From Schizochytrium sp. TIO01 (Eukaryota; Sar; Bigyra; Thraustochytrida; Thraustochytriidae): a stretch of DNA of 64,000 nucleotides. Below are positions 32,397 through 43,440 of the stretch, piece after piece. The notes beneath the pieces are model-generated. The model ran no database searches. It worked only from the letters and a program-made list of their open reading frames with translations, and was not told the origin of the DNA. The position numbers were made by a program, and so were the translations under genes. The stretch covers positions 5,138,362 through 5,202,361 of the forward strand of contig SMSO01000025.1 of NCBI GenBank assembly GCA_004764695.1, in the 5' to 3' direction. How positions within the stretch are numbered: position 1 is the first letter of the stretch; each line of letters starts with the position of its first letter.

Positions 32397-34810
32397 TGGC
32401 TAAGCACATGGACGAGAGTGGATATTCCCTCGCACAGTGGGTTTCGTTTCCCCGCTTTCTTCTTCCTGGCACTTCCCTCACATTCGTCTGAGTACCTGCG
32501 CACTCAAATCTCACTCAAAAGCTGTTTGGTTCTGCGAATAATTTAGAAATTCCATCCGCACTTCGGACTTATTCACGATAATTAGAAAAGATCAAATTTC
32601 AAATTCAAATATCCTAGTTCAAAATCCAAAGCTCGAATTCAAATTGAATCCCCAGACCTCGGTGGGAATCCAAGCATTCGTCGCGCTCGATCAAACCAAA
32701 CCCAGGACTAGCTACAGCCTGCAAGTCCCGGGCACGTGGAATTCGACTTGGCAAATTTCCTTCCCTTTTTGTCGTTCGTCTACATTTGCGTGAAGGTTTC
32801 AAATCGCTTCAGGTTGTCATCACCATCGCCGGGGTAGCACGGGCATTGGCGTTGCGGGCGGCGGTGATATTCGAAATTCGAGCCTGAAGAACAAGTTTCT
32901 TGCGTAGACTCGGTTTGGGGCTCGGGGTCTAGTTGATTTGCCCGGCAAAACGCTTAGAACGCAGCAGGAGACGACCGGCAACTCGTGAAGGGATCTACGC
33001 AGGAACTAGCGATTTGCTATAGGTTGGTTCGTCCGTCCGTGCCTGCGAAGCGTTGACGAAGTGGCATCAGCTCGAAGAGGGTGGAGCAAGAGAAGTAGAC
33101 TTGAGCGAGCACGAAGGCTAACGAAAAGTTGAACCCAAGCCTAAAGTTGCTGCCGGGCATACTTGTAATCACTTATAATATCTCAGACCTCAAGTCGAAT
33201 TTTGGAGAAGAGGGAAGCTGGGACGAAACATAGAACTGTGTTCTTGCGGTGTTTTCTTCTTCTTTGCCTTTTTTAATTTTATTTTTTACAGAAGGAACAT
33301 CAGTCGTAGATGCGCTTCAGTGTGGACGGAAAGTCATTCGTGAGAACTCTGTACGTTCTTCTGCAGGACTTCCTGAGCAAATTACGACGGCGGGAGCAAA
33401 ATTAAAGAAGAGATTTTGAGAAAAAAACAAAAAAACAAAAAACAAAAAAGAAAGCTGATTGTCCAACCACACAAGACTCAGGGTGTTCCTAACTTCTATA
33501 GTACCACTTTCAAACTTACACGCGCAAGCTTGCAATCTCAACCAACGACTAGGTAAGCTGGCGACACGAATCTTATCTTCTCTCATACGTTGCAAAGAAA
33601 GAGTGTACAGAAGCTTGAAGACAGCTCAGAAGCTCAAGGTTGGGCTGGAAAGACCACAGAAGAAGAAACAATAGACGCTGGTTATTTTAATTGAGAGCTC
33701 ATATTACCTAGTTATCTACTAGCCGTCGCACATTTTTTAGGTTACCATCTTCTTTTTCTACTGCAGTTTTTTATTTCGCAGCGTCGCGAGTTCTTTTTCC
33801 AACATTCGTTCGTTTCGTTTCAACTCTTTTTCATTCTTTTCACAGATCGAAGTGAAACTAAAGTTGAATTTCAAAGAATTCGGGCTAAGAATTGAGTCTC
33901 TTCGATTCCGCGATAGCGTTTGGGCAGCGAAAGCAGCAGTCTCTTTTGTATACCATACGCGCCTCACCCTTTTCAAATTAAAGCCTGACAATTCGAGAGT
34001 AAGTAGAAGTGAGGATTGTGACTGAGTCAGTGACCTGAGAAAGTGAGAGAAAAGGTAAGATAAGAAATTCAAGGAGAAGAGACTAGAGGATAGGAGCAGC
34101 AGGAGGGACATCAGCTCCAGAAGCATCAGAGATTAAGCTTCTACTTGGAGAATTGCAGTTCTAGGTTTCGCCTTACATCATTGTCCTTAAATTAACCCGC
34201 TTCCACGTTTTCTCAATATACAACTTGCTGTCTCTCTTCATCTTTTTGAAAGTTTGCAACAGGCAGTCAATTAAATACTATTGCAAGTGGCAAGGAGAAC
34301 TAAAACAGTCAAAGCAGTCAGAGTAAAGAAACAAACACTCAACGTCAGAGGTATAGGACTAGACCTGGATAACAAGCAGAACCTCGCTTCTTGCGTGTGT
34401 GCAAAAGGCAAGGTCTTGTTTATGAGAGAGGGGTCGAGAAAGTCTCGCTCCACTACAAGTGTTCGTCGCAGGTGATAGCAGCCCCCGCCATCCCGTGTCG
34501 GGTGTTCTTGACCTTCTCGTCAAGCGGTCACGGCGGTCGAAGTCGAATTCCTGCGCAGATTCATTTCATTCCCTCAGTAAAAAAGAAACAAAGAAAGAAC
34601 AACTCAGAAAGGAAAGAAACAAACAAACAGTCAATCAATCAGGGAAACAAACATCCAAAACAAGTAAAGACGCCTGGTGCTTAAACTCGCTGCCAGGTCG
34701 AACATCGGGTTGTGCTTGCTCCAGCGCAACGTGTTGGTTTGCAACTCGCTAGTCTCGCTCAACTCGTGGGTAACCTCTCTCTCTGTGGTAGCTCTGGTGA
34801 GTCGCAACAC

Positions 34811-34840
34811 AGAGAGAGAGAGGGGAAGGAAGGAAGGAAG
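34811..34840 (+). repeat. (AG)n then (GGAA)n purine repeat
   Basis: A short AG run followed by about four GGAA units, upstream of the TENT4-type gene. Confidence 0.85.
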
Positions 34841-35384
34841 AAAAGCGAAGGGAGAGAGCTCACGAGTCTTCCTGGTAGTATATAGAAGAAGAGGCTTCGA
34901 TCTGGTTGTTGTAATATTTGCTTCTGGTCTTTTGCTTGTTGCTAGCTTGTCTGCTGTGAGTTAGTGAGTGAGTGAGCTTGAGTTTTCCTGGTTTGCCTCT
35001 TGCTGTGAAACGACCGCTTGGCTCTGAGCAACAGATAAACTTGGCCCCGTGTGGTGTTGTAGAGACAACAGCAGCGCCGAGACCGACTAGGGAAGTGGCC
35101 TTCCCGTTGCAAGGGTAGATCGTGCTCGTGAGCTGGCTGTTGAGTCTCGAGCGGAGGAAGCACAGTTAGGTGTCGGCGGCGAGACGTGCCTGGAAACGCA
35201 CGTAGGCCAAGCTTTACTGTGAAGAGAAAAGGCGTGCTCCAAGGCGGTGTTGACAAAGCTCTGCAAGCTCTCTCGTGAAGTGGTCGGTACAGGTGCGAGC
35301 AAGCGGCGTAGCGGGCTGGCTACCTAGGTGGACAACCACGTCCATATCTGTGAAGAGAAGAAATTAACATACTGTGGAAACATC

Positions 35385-38300
35385 ATGGCGAGTGCGAAAC
35401 GAAACGATGAATCAATACAGCAGCAGCCAGAGCAGGCGCTTGTGTCGCATGAACAACGTGATATTCAGGAGCTAGCGCCTGCTGGCATTCTATTTAAATG
35501 CAACTCAGCCACCTTAGAAGCGGTTGAGGATCGCATGCTACTTGGCGCCCCGGAGGATAACCTCGATCTTGTGCGACGCGTGAAACCTGGCACAACCGTG
35601 TTTATTCTTGATGTAGAACTAAAGGAGTTGCATACTGGGTTTGAAGCAGCGTCTGAAGGGCGCCGTGAGATTGAGCATCTAGTGCGCAAGCCAAATGCAT
35701 CATCCAGCCGGAACGAGGTAGACACAGCTGGGAGCGATCATTTAAAACCTGGCTCATCGGAGAGGACAGATCATCACCAGGAAACCGAAGAAGAGGAGGA
35801 AGAGGATGGCATACGTTTAACAGCACAAATCCGCATTCGTCGCGTTAGACGTTGTGCTCCGATGTCTTGCAAGCAGTTTCGCCCTATCCTTTCAACCAAA
35901 TTCTCGGAACATGTATTATGGGATGAAAGCAAATGTGCGTTTCTGGACCGTGAAACTGTAGAGACTTTGCGTGCTTGGCGCACCCCCTCTGACAGTGGGC
36001 GTATTCGGCACCGTCCACAGAAAAAGAGGAATTCGGGAGCTAATAGATCCTCACCAAAGCACAATTCGGGTGCACAGAATCACCATGAGCAACGCTTTCA
36101 GCAGGCTGATTTCTCAGAGAAGCAAGGGCCTTCAAAGATCAAGATGCAGCAACAAGGAACTGCAGAAGCGAGTGAAGATTCTATTGAGAAGACACCATCG
36201 TATCGAAGCAACAACTCGCATGATAACAACTGGCGAACAGCTGAAAGGAGTTTTCCACACCGTGACTTTCGCCGTAATATGAATTCTTCTACTCGCGTCC
36301 AGGGCTCAGGATTTAGACCTACGGTTGCTATGACTGCATTGTGTGCTGAGGGAGTTGACTCTGCCGGTTCATCTTCATCTGACGATAGCCCCGAAAGTGA
36401 AACAAGTAGTGTTTCCTCGGTCAACACGAATGAAGACTCTGGATACCATTCGGGAGTGTCATCAGCTACAAATGGGACTGGGCCTTCAGATAACCCGCGC
36501 TCGAAGCAGTTATCTGAAGAAGTGGAGGGTGCCGATCTGAAGCAAGTTGAAAAAAATTCTTCAGACTCTGGGGCAGCAGATAAGGCCGATATCTTGCCTG
36601 TGCCGTCCACAAGTTCTGCGAATCAACGTCTGCGTAAGTCACTCTCAATTGTAGTGGAAGAGGCGGATCAAGCCACGGTTTCTTACTTGAAACCAGTTAA
36701 TGAATGTATTGACAAATTTCTGGAAAATGTTATTAAAGCGATGAATGTACGTCAACGAGCCACCTCAGCTGATCCCGAAAATCATGAGTATGATATGTCA
36801 GGTTATTCGGGCGATGATGCGACACTTATTTGGCGGCGTATCGAAGAAGTTGTACGAAACATTTACGGTAGCGCAGTAGTACAGATATATGGTTCTTTTG
36901 CCACTGGACTCTGGCTCCCTGGTCAAAGTGATCTTGATTTGCTTATCACCCTCCATCATGGCCATGCACTTATGCATGGGTATGGACGAATGCGTGCTGG
37001 ATCGGCATCAGGCCCATTCTTACCGAGAGGATCTTTTGATGGGTCAAGCATTGCCTTAATGCGATCTATGTCGCTCACGACAATGGCATCTCCAAAAGCT
37101 GGAACATCGGCAGCAAAAACGCCAGATGAACATCCTGATGACCAAGTGAACGTGGATGAGTCAAAGCCTGGCATACAAACTAGCTCTGGTTCTCTCAATA
37201 CAGGTGATACCGATATGAGTGAGCAGATTACAGAAGCCCAGGCAGTAGAGGACAATAGCAGTGATGGCAGTGACGTGTCAGAAAGCTCGCTAGGACAATT
37301 TGAACCCTCAACTTCGGCGGCCCCTGTACCTGTGGCTTCTTCTGAAGGCACTTCATGGGCTGCTCTGGCAAGGCGAACAACGTCCACAACTACGCATGAG
37401 TGCGAAACAGATAATGCTGATCCTGCAGCTGCCCCTAACAGCACTGCACAAGGTAGATCTGAGAACGACGAGCGCACTCCTGTAATGCAAACCCTGGTGC
37501 GGCAAGCGCCTCTGTCCAATTCCAAGTTGCAACAACATCACCAATCAACACTGCTTGAACCACGGATATCTCTCCCACCTCAGATGCAGTCCTCTATGCC
37601 AGCGCCAGCGCCAGCCCCAACGCCTGTCTCGGCTCCGACACCTGCACCCATGCCTATTGCAGCTAGCCCAGCAACAGCTACTCATCAGTCAATTGGAACT
37701 CAAAGTGCGCAAACTGGAGGACAGCTCACAGGGCAGTGGCTTGTATCTGGTGTTCCTGCTGCCGCCGCCGCTGCTGCTGCAGTTCCCCCTTCGCCTGCGC
37801 ATGTTGCCACCTCAACTTCAGCGCCAGTCCCGACGCCGCGTGGTCACCCCCCTTTACATCCGAAAACGAAAGCTTCAGAAACACAAACACCATCGCAATC
37901 TCGCGTAAATGCTCAGGTTCAAACTGGAAACACTTCAACTCCCCCGCATATGATGTACCCATTTACACCTGAGCAAATGTACTCATTTATGCCTTCATTT
38001 TTCCCTTTTGCTGACCCGAACGCAGATGTTGGCCTCGATCGAGGTCAGCTTTTAACTTACATGTGCGCAGTACATTCGGCCCTAAAGGCTCAGCCTTGGT
38101 GTAAATCTATCAAGCTTATCAAAAGTTCGTCGATGCCAGTGATCAAGATGAATGCGGTGAATCTTCTGTCCAACGGTACCCCTACAGGTCCGGAGATCCC
38201 TGTAGATATTTCCTTCCGTACAAATGATCATTACGGTCTGCAGGCCAGGGATTTTGTGCTGCAACTTACTGACGACCTCTCTGGCGTTCTGCGGCCCTTA

Positions 38301-40859
38301 GTTCTCATCCTGAAACGTCTCTTGAGGGAATATGATTTGCATGATGTCTACAAAGGAGGGCTTGGCTCGTATACCCTTACAACACTTGTCGTGTTTTTCC
38401 TACTTCGTGTTGGTTTTGTTTTGACGAATGAGATGCCACGCATTGCCCCTGCTTTGCTTTCACCTCAACATATGGCAGCTATTGTCGCCGCACAGCAACA
38501 GCAGCAACCTCACCCAGTGGCAGTTGCCACCGGTGTAACTCCTACATCGTCAGAGGGAGAAATACGTGGTCGTACTAGTAGTGATGCTGCTACTACCCCT
38601 TCAGGTAACAATGAAGAAAGGCAAAATGGAAGCGACGCTTCCGCGCAGCTTCAGCAAGAAGGACAAAGTCACCAAGGTGTTTCCAAGCCGGCACAGATGT
38701 CACCGATGCCAGGAGGACCACCATCTCCAGCGAACACTCCCCCATCGATGGGCTCTCCGCTTCAACAGCCACTTCACCCACGTCCAAGATTTCCCAAGGT
38801 GGACGTTGGAGGTATCCCACCTTTGTACCAGGACGACTCAGATGAGCAGGAAGAGGAAGAAACTGTTGAGCATGTCTCTTCTAGTAAGGCAGAAATTCTT
38901 GAAAAAGCGGCACAAGTAGTGGAGTGCTCAACTCGTGAGAGCCGGAGTTGGTTGAATGACTATGTTCAAAGTGGTTGCAAAGGCAAAGTAAATGTTGGTG
39001 TATTGCTCATGGGCTTTTTGCAAATGTATTCTAGACCTGCTCGAGGCGGTTTAGATCTTGAACAGCTTGAGCTGTCTATTTTAAATAGGGGTTCAGTTCG
39101 AGTTCAACGACGACGACGCGACGCAGATGGTCTAATGCAACAGCCTCAACCTTTGTGCGTTCGAGACCCTGTACGACCGAGTCACTGTTTAGGTTCTGGC
39201 TCGTTTAACATGTATATGGTACAACAGCGTTTTGGCCAGTTGCGGGACTTGCTCATGCATCGTCCTAGCCAACTTTACGATCTTTTAGCGATGGATATTA
39301 ATCCTGATGCGGCACAAAGGTCTCCAAGTTCAGCTCCTCTTCCTGGAATGCCGCCGGGAATGATGGCTCAGCCAGGGTTTGGGCCTATGGCGCCATACCA
39401 AGGTATTTCGGGATTTGTACCCTTCATTCCTGTTGGTTTTTCACCGCAGATGATGTCTTTGCCAATGCAACTCGTAAGTCCTATGGGGTACATGCCCCCA
39501 CCAGGTACTCCTGCAAATTTCTCCGGAACCTTTAATGTAGCTACTGTTTCTGGCCAATTGCCTTCTCCACGCGACACATCTTCCATGTCTACGCATGGGA
39601 ACGGCCAGACACCTCGTTCATCATTGACAAATGACAGACCTACTGTGGATGACCCTCGCTCAAATAAAGATGGTAAAGGAGACCTGAAACCTTTGAACCA
39701 TGCTCGCACTAGCAAAACACGAACAAGTTCCATAGACTCTGCAGACTTCAACAGTACTTCAGCTTCAACCACCATGAACCCTAATGGTAGTAACAATGGT
39801 AATGCGCATACATCTCGAGGAGGCAACAGCAGGCGACCCCGCCGTAAGCCATCAGAAGATTCCAGAAAACGACCAGCTTCTGTGAGCACTGACGGTGAAA
39901 AGTCCCCACAGCAAGGTCCACTACCCCGCGCGAATCCCTCAACATCATTTTCTTCCACTGACACCTATTCGAAGGACAACAACAATTTTTCAGCAAGCTC
40001 TTCTCCAGCTGGATCGCCCCAAATGCACCCTTCTGGGGTATACATGCATCCTATGGCTGAGAGTATACCAACAAATGGTGCTTTACCCCATGGTTATCCA
40101 ATGCAAATGCAGTTTGGCTATCATCCGAGTATGGGTTTCCCTCAAGGTTATACATTTCCCTCTGGGTATCCGCAGCCCTTGCCGAATCCAACCCGATTGA
40201 CGCAAGACCAAGTTTCGTCAACAAAGCAACAACCCCACAAACTCAACTCGCGTCTATCTGGAGATGAACCAAGCAATACCTTAGCCACTTTAGGTCATGA
40301 AAACGCTACTGGGCCCAACAGCAGTAACAGCAACTCCAATAGTAATGGCACCAACGGAAATCACAATCTGAACCATACTCATAATAGTGGCAGCAAGTCA
40401 CGTGGGCAGCAAATGAACCATTCAACACAAACAGTAGCACCTCAGGTGAAAGGTACACAAACTCAATACCCATACATGACACCTTGGATGTGGTCTGGAG
40501 CACCGATGCCTGCAACGTCAGACATGTCTCATACGAATGCCATGGCTGCTCGCATGCCTGAAGAAGGACACACTATTGTTGCACGAAACATTCCTTATGA
40601 AGCGTCTCCAGAAGACTTTGCAGCCCTTGAAGAGAAGTTTCGTTCTTACGGCAAAGTTCTATACTCTACACATTCTGCTGCACGTGGATCCCTATATATT
40701 ACCTACGCAACTGAACGCGAGGCTAGACGCGCAATTTCTAAAATGCAAGGACACCAAATCATGGATCGTGAACTGCGCATTAAGTTCTATCGTGATCTTG
40801 TACAGGACTATCAGTTTGCTTTCCCGCGTCCCTTCTTTCCAGCACCTTACAGTGCATGA
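35385..40859 (+). CDS. Non-canonical poly(A) polymerase (TRF4/TENT4-like) with split catalytic domain and C-terminal RRM
   Basis: This is a nucleotidyltransferase of the TRF4/PAPD5 type, which adds nucleotides to RNA 3' ends for decay or stabilisation. The start is ATG 35385 (MASAKRNDES), giving 1824 residues; the frame upstream has no ATG. The core begins near 36690 (PVNECIDKFLENVIKAM). The active site is YGSFATGLWLPGQSDLDLL (36888 on) with the two Asp of D-L-D. About 420 residues of mostly low-complexity sequence then separate it from the third Asp in PVDISF (about 38190-38215). GLGSYTLTTLVVFFLL (38360-38406) is the central domain signature, and VGVLLMGFLQMYS (38992-39036) fits a PAP-associated segment after a second insertion. 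The rest is Pro/Ser/Asn/Met-rich until an RRM-like fold (40573-40800, ARNIPYEASPEDFAALEEKF and LRIKFY). No intron. Family-typical enzymes are a few hundred residues long. Confidence 0.9.
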   Translation: MASAKRNDESIQQQPEQALVSHEQRDIQELAPAGILFKCNSATLEAVEDRMLLGAPEDNLDLVRRVKPGTTVFILDVELKELHTGFEAASEGRREIEHLVRKPNASSSRNEVDTAGSDHLKPGSSERTDHHQETEEEEEEDGIRLTAQIRIRRVRRCAPMSCKQFRPILSTKFSEHVLWDESKCAFLDRETVETLRAWRTPSDSGRIRHRPQKKRNSGANRSSPKHNSGAQNHHEQRFQQADFSEKQGPSKIKMQQQGTAEASEDSIEKTPSYRSNNSHDNNWRTAERSFPHRDFRRNMNSSTRVQGSGFRPTVAMTALCAEGVDSAGSSSSDDSPESETSSVSSVNTNEDSGYHSGVSSATNGTGPSDNPRSKQLSEEVEGADLKQVEKNSSDSGAADKADILPVPSTSSANQRLRKSLSIVVEEADQATVSYLKPVNECIDKFLENVIKAMNVRQRATSADPENHEYDMSGYSGDDATLIWRRIEEVVRNIYGSAVVQIYGSFATGLWLPGQSDLDLLITLHHGHALMHGYGRMRAGSASGPFLPRGSFDGSSIALMRSMSLTTMASPKAGTSAAKTPDEHPDDQVNVDESKPGIQTSSGSLNTGDTDMSEQITEAQAVEDNSSDGSDVSESSLGQFEPSTSAAPVPVASSEGTSWAALARRTTSTTTHECETDNADPAAAPNSTAQGRSENDERTPVMQTLVRQAPLSNSKLQQHHQSTLLEPRISLPPQMQSSMPAPAPAPTPVSAPTPAPMPIAASPATATHQSIGTQSAQTGGQLTGQWLVSGVPAAAAAAAAVPPSPAHVATSTSAPVPTPRGHPPLHPKTKASETQTPSQSRVNAQVQTGNTSTPPHMMYPFTPEQMYSFMPSFFPFADPNADVGLDRGQLLTYMCAVHSALKAQPWCKSIKLIKSSSMPVIKMNAVNLLSNGTPTGPEIPVDISFRTNDHYGLQARDFVLQLTDDLSGVLRPLVLILKRLLREYDLHDVYKGGLGSYTLTTLVVFFLLRVGFVLTNEMPRIAPALLSPQHMAAIVAAQQQQQPHPVAVATGVTPTSSEGEIRGRTSSDAATTPSGNNEERQNGSDASAQLQQEGQSHQGVSKPAQMSPMPGGPPSPANTPPSMGSPLQQPLHPRPRFPKVDVGGIPPLYQDDSDEQEEEETVEHVSSSKAEILEKAAQVVECSTRESRSWLNDYVQSGCKGKVNVGVLLMGFLQMYSRPARGGLDLEQLELSILNRGSVRVQRRRRDADGLMQQPQPLCVRDPVRPSHCLGSGSFNMYMVQQRFGQLRDLLMHRPSQLYDLLAMDINPDAAQRSPSSAPLPGMPPGMMAQPGFGPMAPYQGISGFVPFIPVGFSPQMMSLPMQLVSPMGYMPPPGTPANFSGTFNVATVSGQLPSPRDTSSMSTHGNGQTPRSSLTNDRPTVDDPRSNKDGKGDLKPLNHARTSKTRTSSIDSADFNSTSASTTMNPNGSNNGNAHTSRGGNSRRPRRKPSEDSRKRPASVSTDGEKSPQQGPLPRANPSTSFSSTDTYSKDNNNFSASSSPAGSPQMHPSGVYMHPMAESIPTNGALPHGYPMQMQFGYHPSMGFPQGYTFPSGYPQPLPNPTRLTQDQVSSTKQQPHKLNSRLSGDEPSNTLATLGHENATGPNSSNSNSNSNGTNGNHNLNHTHNSGSKSRGQQMNHSTQTVAPQVKGTQTQYPYMTPWMWSGAPMPATSDMSHTNAMAARMPEEGHTIVARNIPYEASPEDFAALEEKFRSYGKVLYSTHSAARGSLYITYATEREARRAISKMQGHQIMDRELRIKFYRDLVQDYQFAFPRPFFPAPYSA

Positions 40860-41059
40860 CCAGATGTTTGTGCTGTGAAATGCTGGGTTCCTCATCACGT
40901 TTTCTAATGAAACCCATCCTATTTTTGTATTTGATTTGAGCGCTTCATTGACAATAGTACAATGATGATGATAATGATGATGATGATAATGATAATGATA
41001 ATAAAAACAGTTTTTTAAACACGTATTATTTGGTAAAGATATAAGATAAGATCCTTACT

Positions 41060-41971
41060 TTAATTGCTCTCACTCTTCAGAGTTTTAGTTCGATCCCCTT
41101 CCTCGCGTTTCCTTTTATTGCTGGAGTTACCGGAGTCGCGTTTCCTTTTGTTGTTGGAGTTCCCGGGGTTCCCGGAGCGGCCAGAGTTACCGGAGCGGCC
41201 AGAGTTACCGGAGCTGCCAGAGTTACCAGAGTTACCAGAGCTGCCAGAGTTGCCAGAGTTACCAGAGTTGCCAGAGTTGCCAGAGTTACCAGAGCTGCCA
41301 GAGTTGCTGGAGTTGCTGCGCAATGCTGATTCTTCCTGCGTTAAGATTCTCTTCAATTCTCTGTTCAGTCTTAACAGACGATTTTGCTCAGGTTGATTAT
41401 CATCTAGCGTCTTCAACTCGTCGACTGTTTGTCTGTTTTTTTCGAAAGTTTCCGTGAGAAAATCAATTAGGATGTACTCACCTTTGGGGCCTCCATGTTC
41501 GAATCTATTCAAGAGAGACTTATCAGGACTGTTTTTGCTACCACAGGGGACGTTTATAGATTCCGCAAATTCTTTTAGCCAGACTTCGGGTTTCCAGCTT
41601 GGGGGGTCTTTGGAATCCTTGGGTTTCCACTTTAAGATGTATTCGAAACGCGTTTTAGTGCACAGCTTCTTATCTTGGAGCCTCTGGAGTCTCGAGTTGT
41701 CGTCCATGAACTTCGCAGCCTGCTTTAGAAACTCATCCTTCATTTCGCCTGAGCAATCACATATTTTCTTTATGAGATCCTCTTTGTTATTTTTCGTTGT
41801 ATGGTTGATATTCAGTTCGCTGCAGTTCTTTCGCAAGTCTTCTTTTGAAAGAGACAACAAAACCTTTTTATAAGTGTCAGTACTCTTATCAAAGAGCAAC
41901 TCCTCGATGGCTTCTTTTGGAGCATGCTTAGCAAATGCCTCCGTCCAGTATCCGAGAAACCCTTTGCTCAT
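41060..41971 (-). CDS. Lineage-specific protein A with SAP-like helix motif and Ser-Gly-Asn repeat tail
   Basis: The start is ATG 41971 (MSKGFLGYWTEAFAKHAPKE), giving 303 residues. Residues around 40-75 (LSKEDLRKNCSELNINHTTK, then KEDLIKKI) resemble a SAP helix-extended-helix motif, which binds nucleic acid in other proteins. A middle segment follows, then a helical block (YILIDFLTETFEKNRQTVDEL) and a tail of about 15 Ser-Gly-Asn triplets ending in Lys/Arg-rich sequence. Gene B at 43744-44649 shares the same order of segments and nearly the same length. The basic tail and SAP-like motif suggest a nuclear nucleic-acid-binding protein; this is inference. No known family is recognised beyond the SAP-like motif. 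It converges on the TENT4-type gene. Confidence 0.6.
   Translation of the reverse strand: MSKGFLGYWTEAFAKHAPKEAIEELLFDKSTDTYKKVLLSLSKEDLRKNCSELNINHTTKNNKEDLIKKICDCSGEMKDEFLKQAAKFMDDNSRLQRLQDKKLCTKTRFEYILKWKPKDSKDPPSWKPEVWLKEFAESINVPCGSKNSPDKSLLNRFEHGGPKGEYILIDFLTETFEKNRQTVDELKTLDDNQPEQNRLLRLNRELKRILTQEESALRSNSSNSGSSGNSGNSGNSGNSGNSGSSGNSGNSGSSGNSGRSGNSGRSGNPGNSNNKRKRDSGNSSNKRKREEGDRTKTLKSESN
41150..41315 (-). repeat. 9-bp coding minisatellite (Asn-Ser-Gly units)
   Basis: About 16-18 tandem 9-base units (plus-strand consensus CCAGAGTTA with G/C variants) encode the N-S-G/S-S-G repeats in protein A. The paralog B has no such repeat, so the array arose after the duplication or was lost there. 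Confidence 0.9.
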
Positions 41972-42109
41972 TATGGCAGGCACTTAGGTTGATGCAATGG
42001 CTTACGTTTTGTTGTTTGAATTCGGGGTTTGCTGATTGAGTTGCCTCAAAGGATGAGCAAGTATGACAGGCAGACGGGGTATCAAAATTACTTGTAAAAA
42101 TACTCAATC

Positions 42110-42290
42110 AGGCTTTGATAGAAACCTTTTAATAGCCGGCCTTCAATCCAGTTGCTGTGCTCTCAACCTAGAATCCATTGAGATCCATCTGTCCTGGACC
42201 ACGGTTGATCTATCTACTTTAGACAACGTATTTTCCATTTGCCCGCACTGGATCAGTCAGTCAGTACTGATTCACCTTTCAGGTCAGAAC
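42110..42290 (+). repeat. Dispersed element, copy 1 (upstream of protein A gene)
   Basis: About 180 bases shared with 44889-45090 and 45092-45270. Common cores include CTAGAATCCATTGAGATCCA-type, then G-ATC-AC-G-C-GTTGATCTATCTACT and TTTGCCC-CAC-GGAT-A-T-AGT blocks. It lies 5' of gene A, as copy 2 lies 5' of gene B. Confidence 0.75.
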
Positions 42291-42388
42291 CTTGGAACAT
42301 TATGCTAAATTAATTAATAGTTCCTGTTCCTAGTAGGTCATAGTGGTCTCTAAGAGATGCCGACTCACCTTATCTTTTCAGGAAATAT

Positions 42389-42583
42389 TCAATAAAAGCC
42401 TGCTCGTTGATGCGAGCCGTAATAATACGCTTGCGAGTCAAGGTTGTGTCCTGGTTTATAGTGCGTAGGATAACCCATCCTTTGTTTGACTAGGTAGGTC
42501 TGAGCTGATTCACCATCTTGTAAATTATTAGCAAGAAAAACATAGGTCGCCTTTTGAATGCTATGACTAAATCTGCATGCCAT
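42389..42583 (-). other. Open stretch of 64 codons with ATG, function unknown
   Basis: ATG at 42583 to a stop at 42389, between gene A and the TENT4 pseudogene. The translation (MACRFSHSIQKATYVFLANN at the start, KQRMGYPTHYKPGHNLDSQ later) has ordinary composition but no recognised domain and no counterpart in the window. It may be a remnant of something or chance. Confidence 0.2.
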
Positions 42584-43008
42584 TCTTATTCTTCAAAAGT
42601 CCACCGAGACTTTTTAAAGCCAAAATAGGTATGCCGTGATTAGAATGTTTGCAAATTTTAATTTAAAAAAAGGCTCACTATGTCCAGCAAAAATTCGCTC
42701 ATGAAGATGCAAGATCTCGGCAACTAAAAATTGCTAAGAAGTCAATTGTATTGAATCTGTTGTATGGTGGATGCAGGGGAAAACCTTGTCTTTGCACAAG
42801 CAAAGCACACAGGGCAAAAGAGATAGAAAGTGTACGGTCAAGAAAATCATCTCTTCTTGCCAGGCAAAATTTATGGGGAAAGTTACACAACAAATACTGT
42901 ATGAAACAAGTGGCAGGCAGTAACATGTAAGCGAGTATGTTCAAACTTGCTGGACCAAAAGACACCTTTAGACTAGCACAAGGCAAGTCAAATATCGAAC
43001 TAGTTCTC

Positions 43009-43440
43009 GTTCCATATGCACCTTATGGTTGATGATATGCCAACCAACGGCACATCACCCCATAGTTATTCTATGCAAATGCACTTTGGCTATGATCCAA
43101 GAATAAGTTTCTCCCAAAGGAAGGCACCTAGACACTTCTCGCTGAGTATTCACTGTCCTTGCAGAATTCAACCCGGTTGCCGCAGGATCGAGGGCCACTA
43201 AAAAATAAAGCAGAGACAAACTCAACGCATGCTCGTTGTATCGAGCAACATTTTAAACAGCTTCGGTCGGAACATTATTTCCTACACAACAAAGTGTGAG
43301 ACCAGACATGCTGGAATTCAAGATCGCCAAATCGTGGACTTCAAGTTGGGTATTGAGTTCTAGCACGATCTATCTTAGGATTTTCAAGTTTGCTTTCCTG
43401 TGATCTCCCCCCGACATCCTATGGAGCATGAGAGTGCTGT
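43009..43440 (+). pseudogene. Decayed copy of the 3' end of the TENT4-type gene
   Basis: Clear nucleotide similarity to 40040-40230 (CCATAGTTATTCTATGCAAA versus CCATGGTTATCCAATGCAAA, then a TTTGGCTATGATCC-type match) and, after a deletion of several hundred bases, to the RRM end at about 40690-40860 (GATCGCCAAATCGTGG..., TTTGCTTTCC, GTGCTGTGAA). The frame is interrupted and the catalytic part is absent. It sits on the same strand and in the same order relative to gene B as the real gene does to gene A. Confidence 0.8.

Larger units (their letters stand above)
29848..35384. other. 5.5 kb without a recognisable gene
   Basis: Sequence between PHF5A and the TENT4-type gene. 30000-30850 is AT-rich, while 33000-35380 is rich in purine or pyrimidine runs and probably includes the promoter and leader of the rightward gene. 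Open stretches up to about 145 codons exist, but none has a recognised domain or a paralog in the window. An RNA gene or fast-evolving gene cannot be excluded. Confidence 0.45.
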
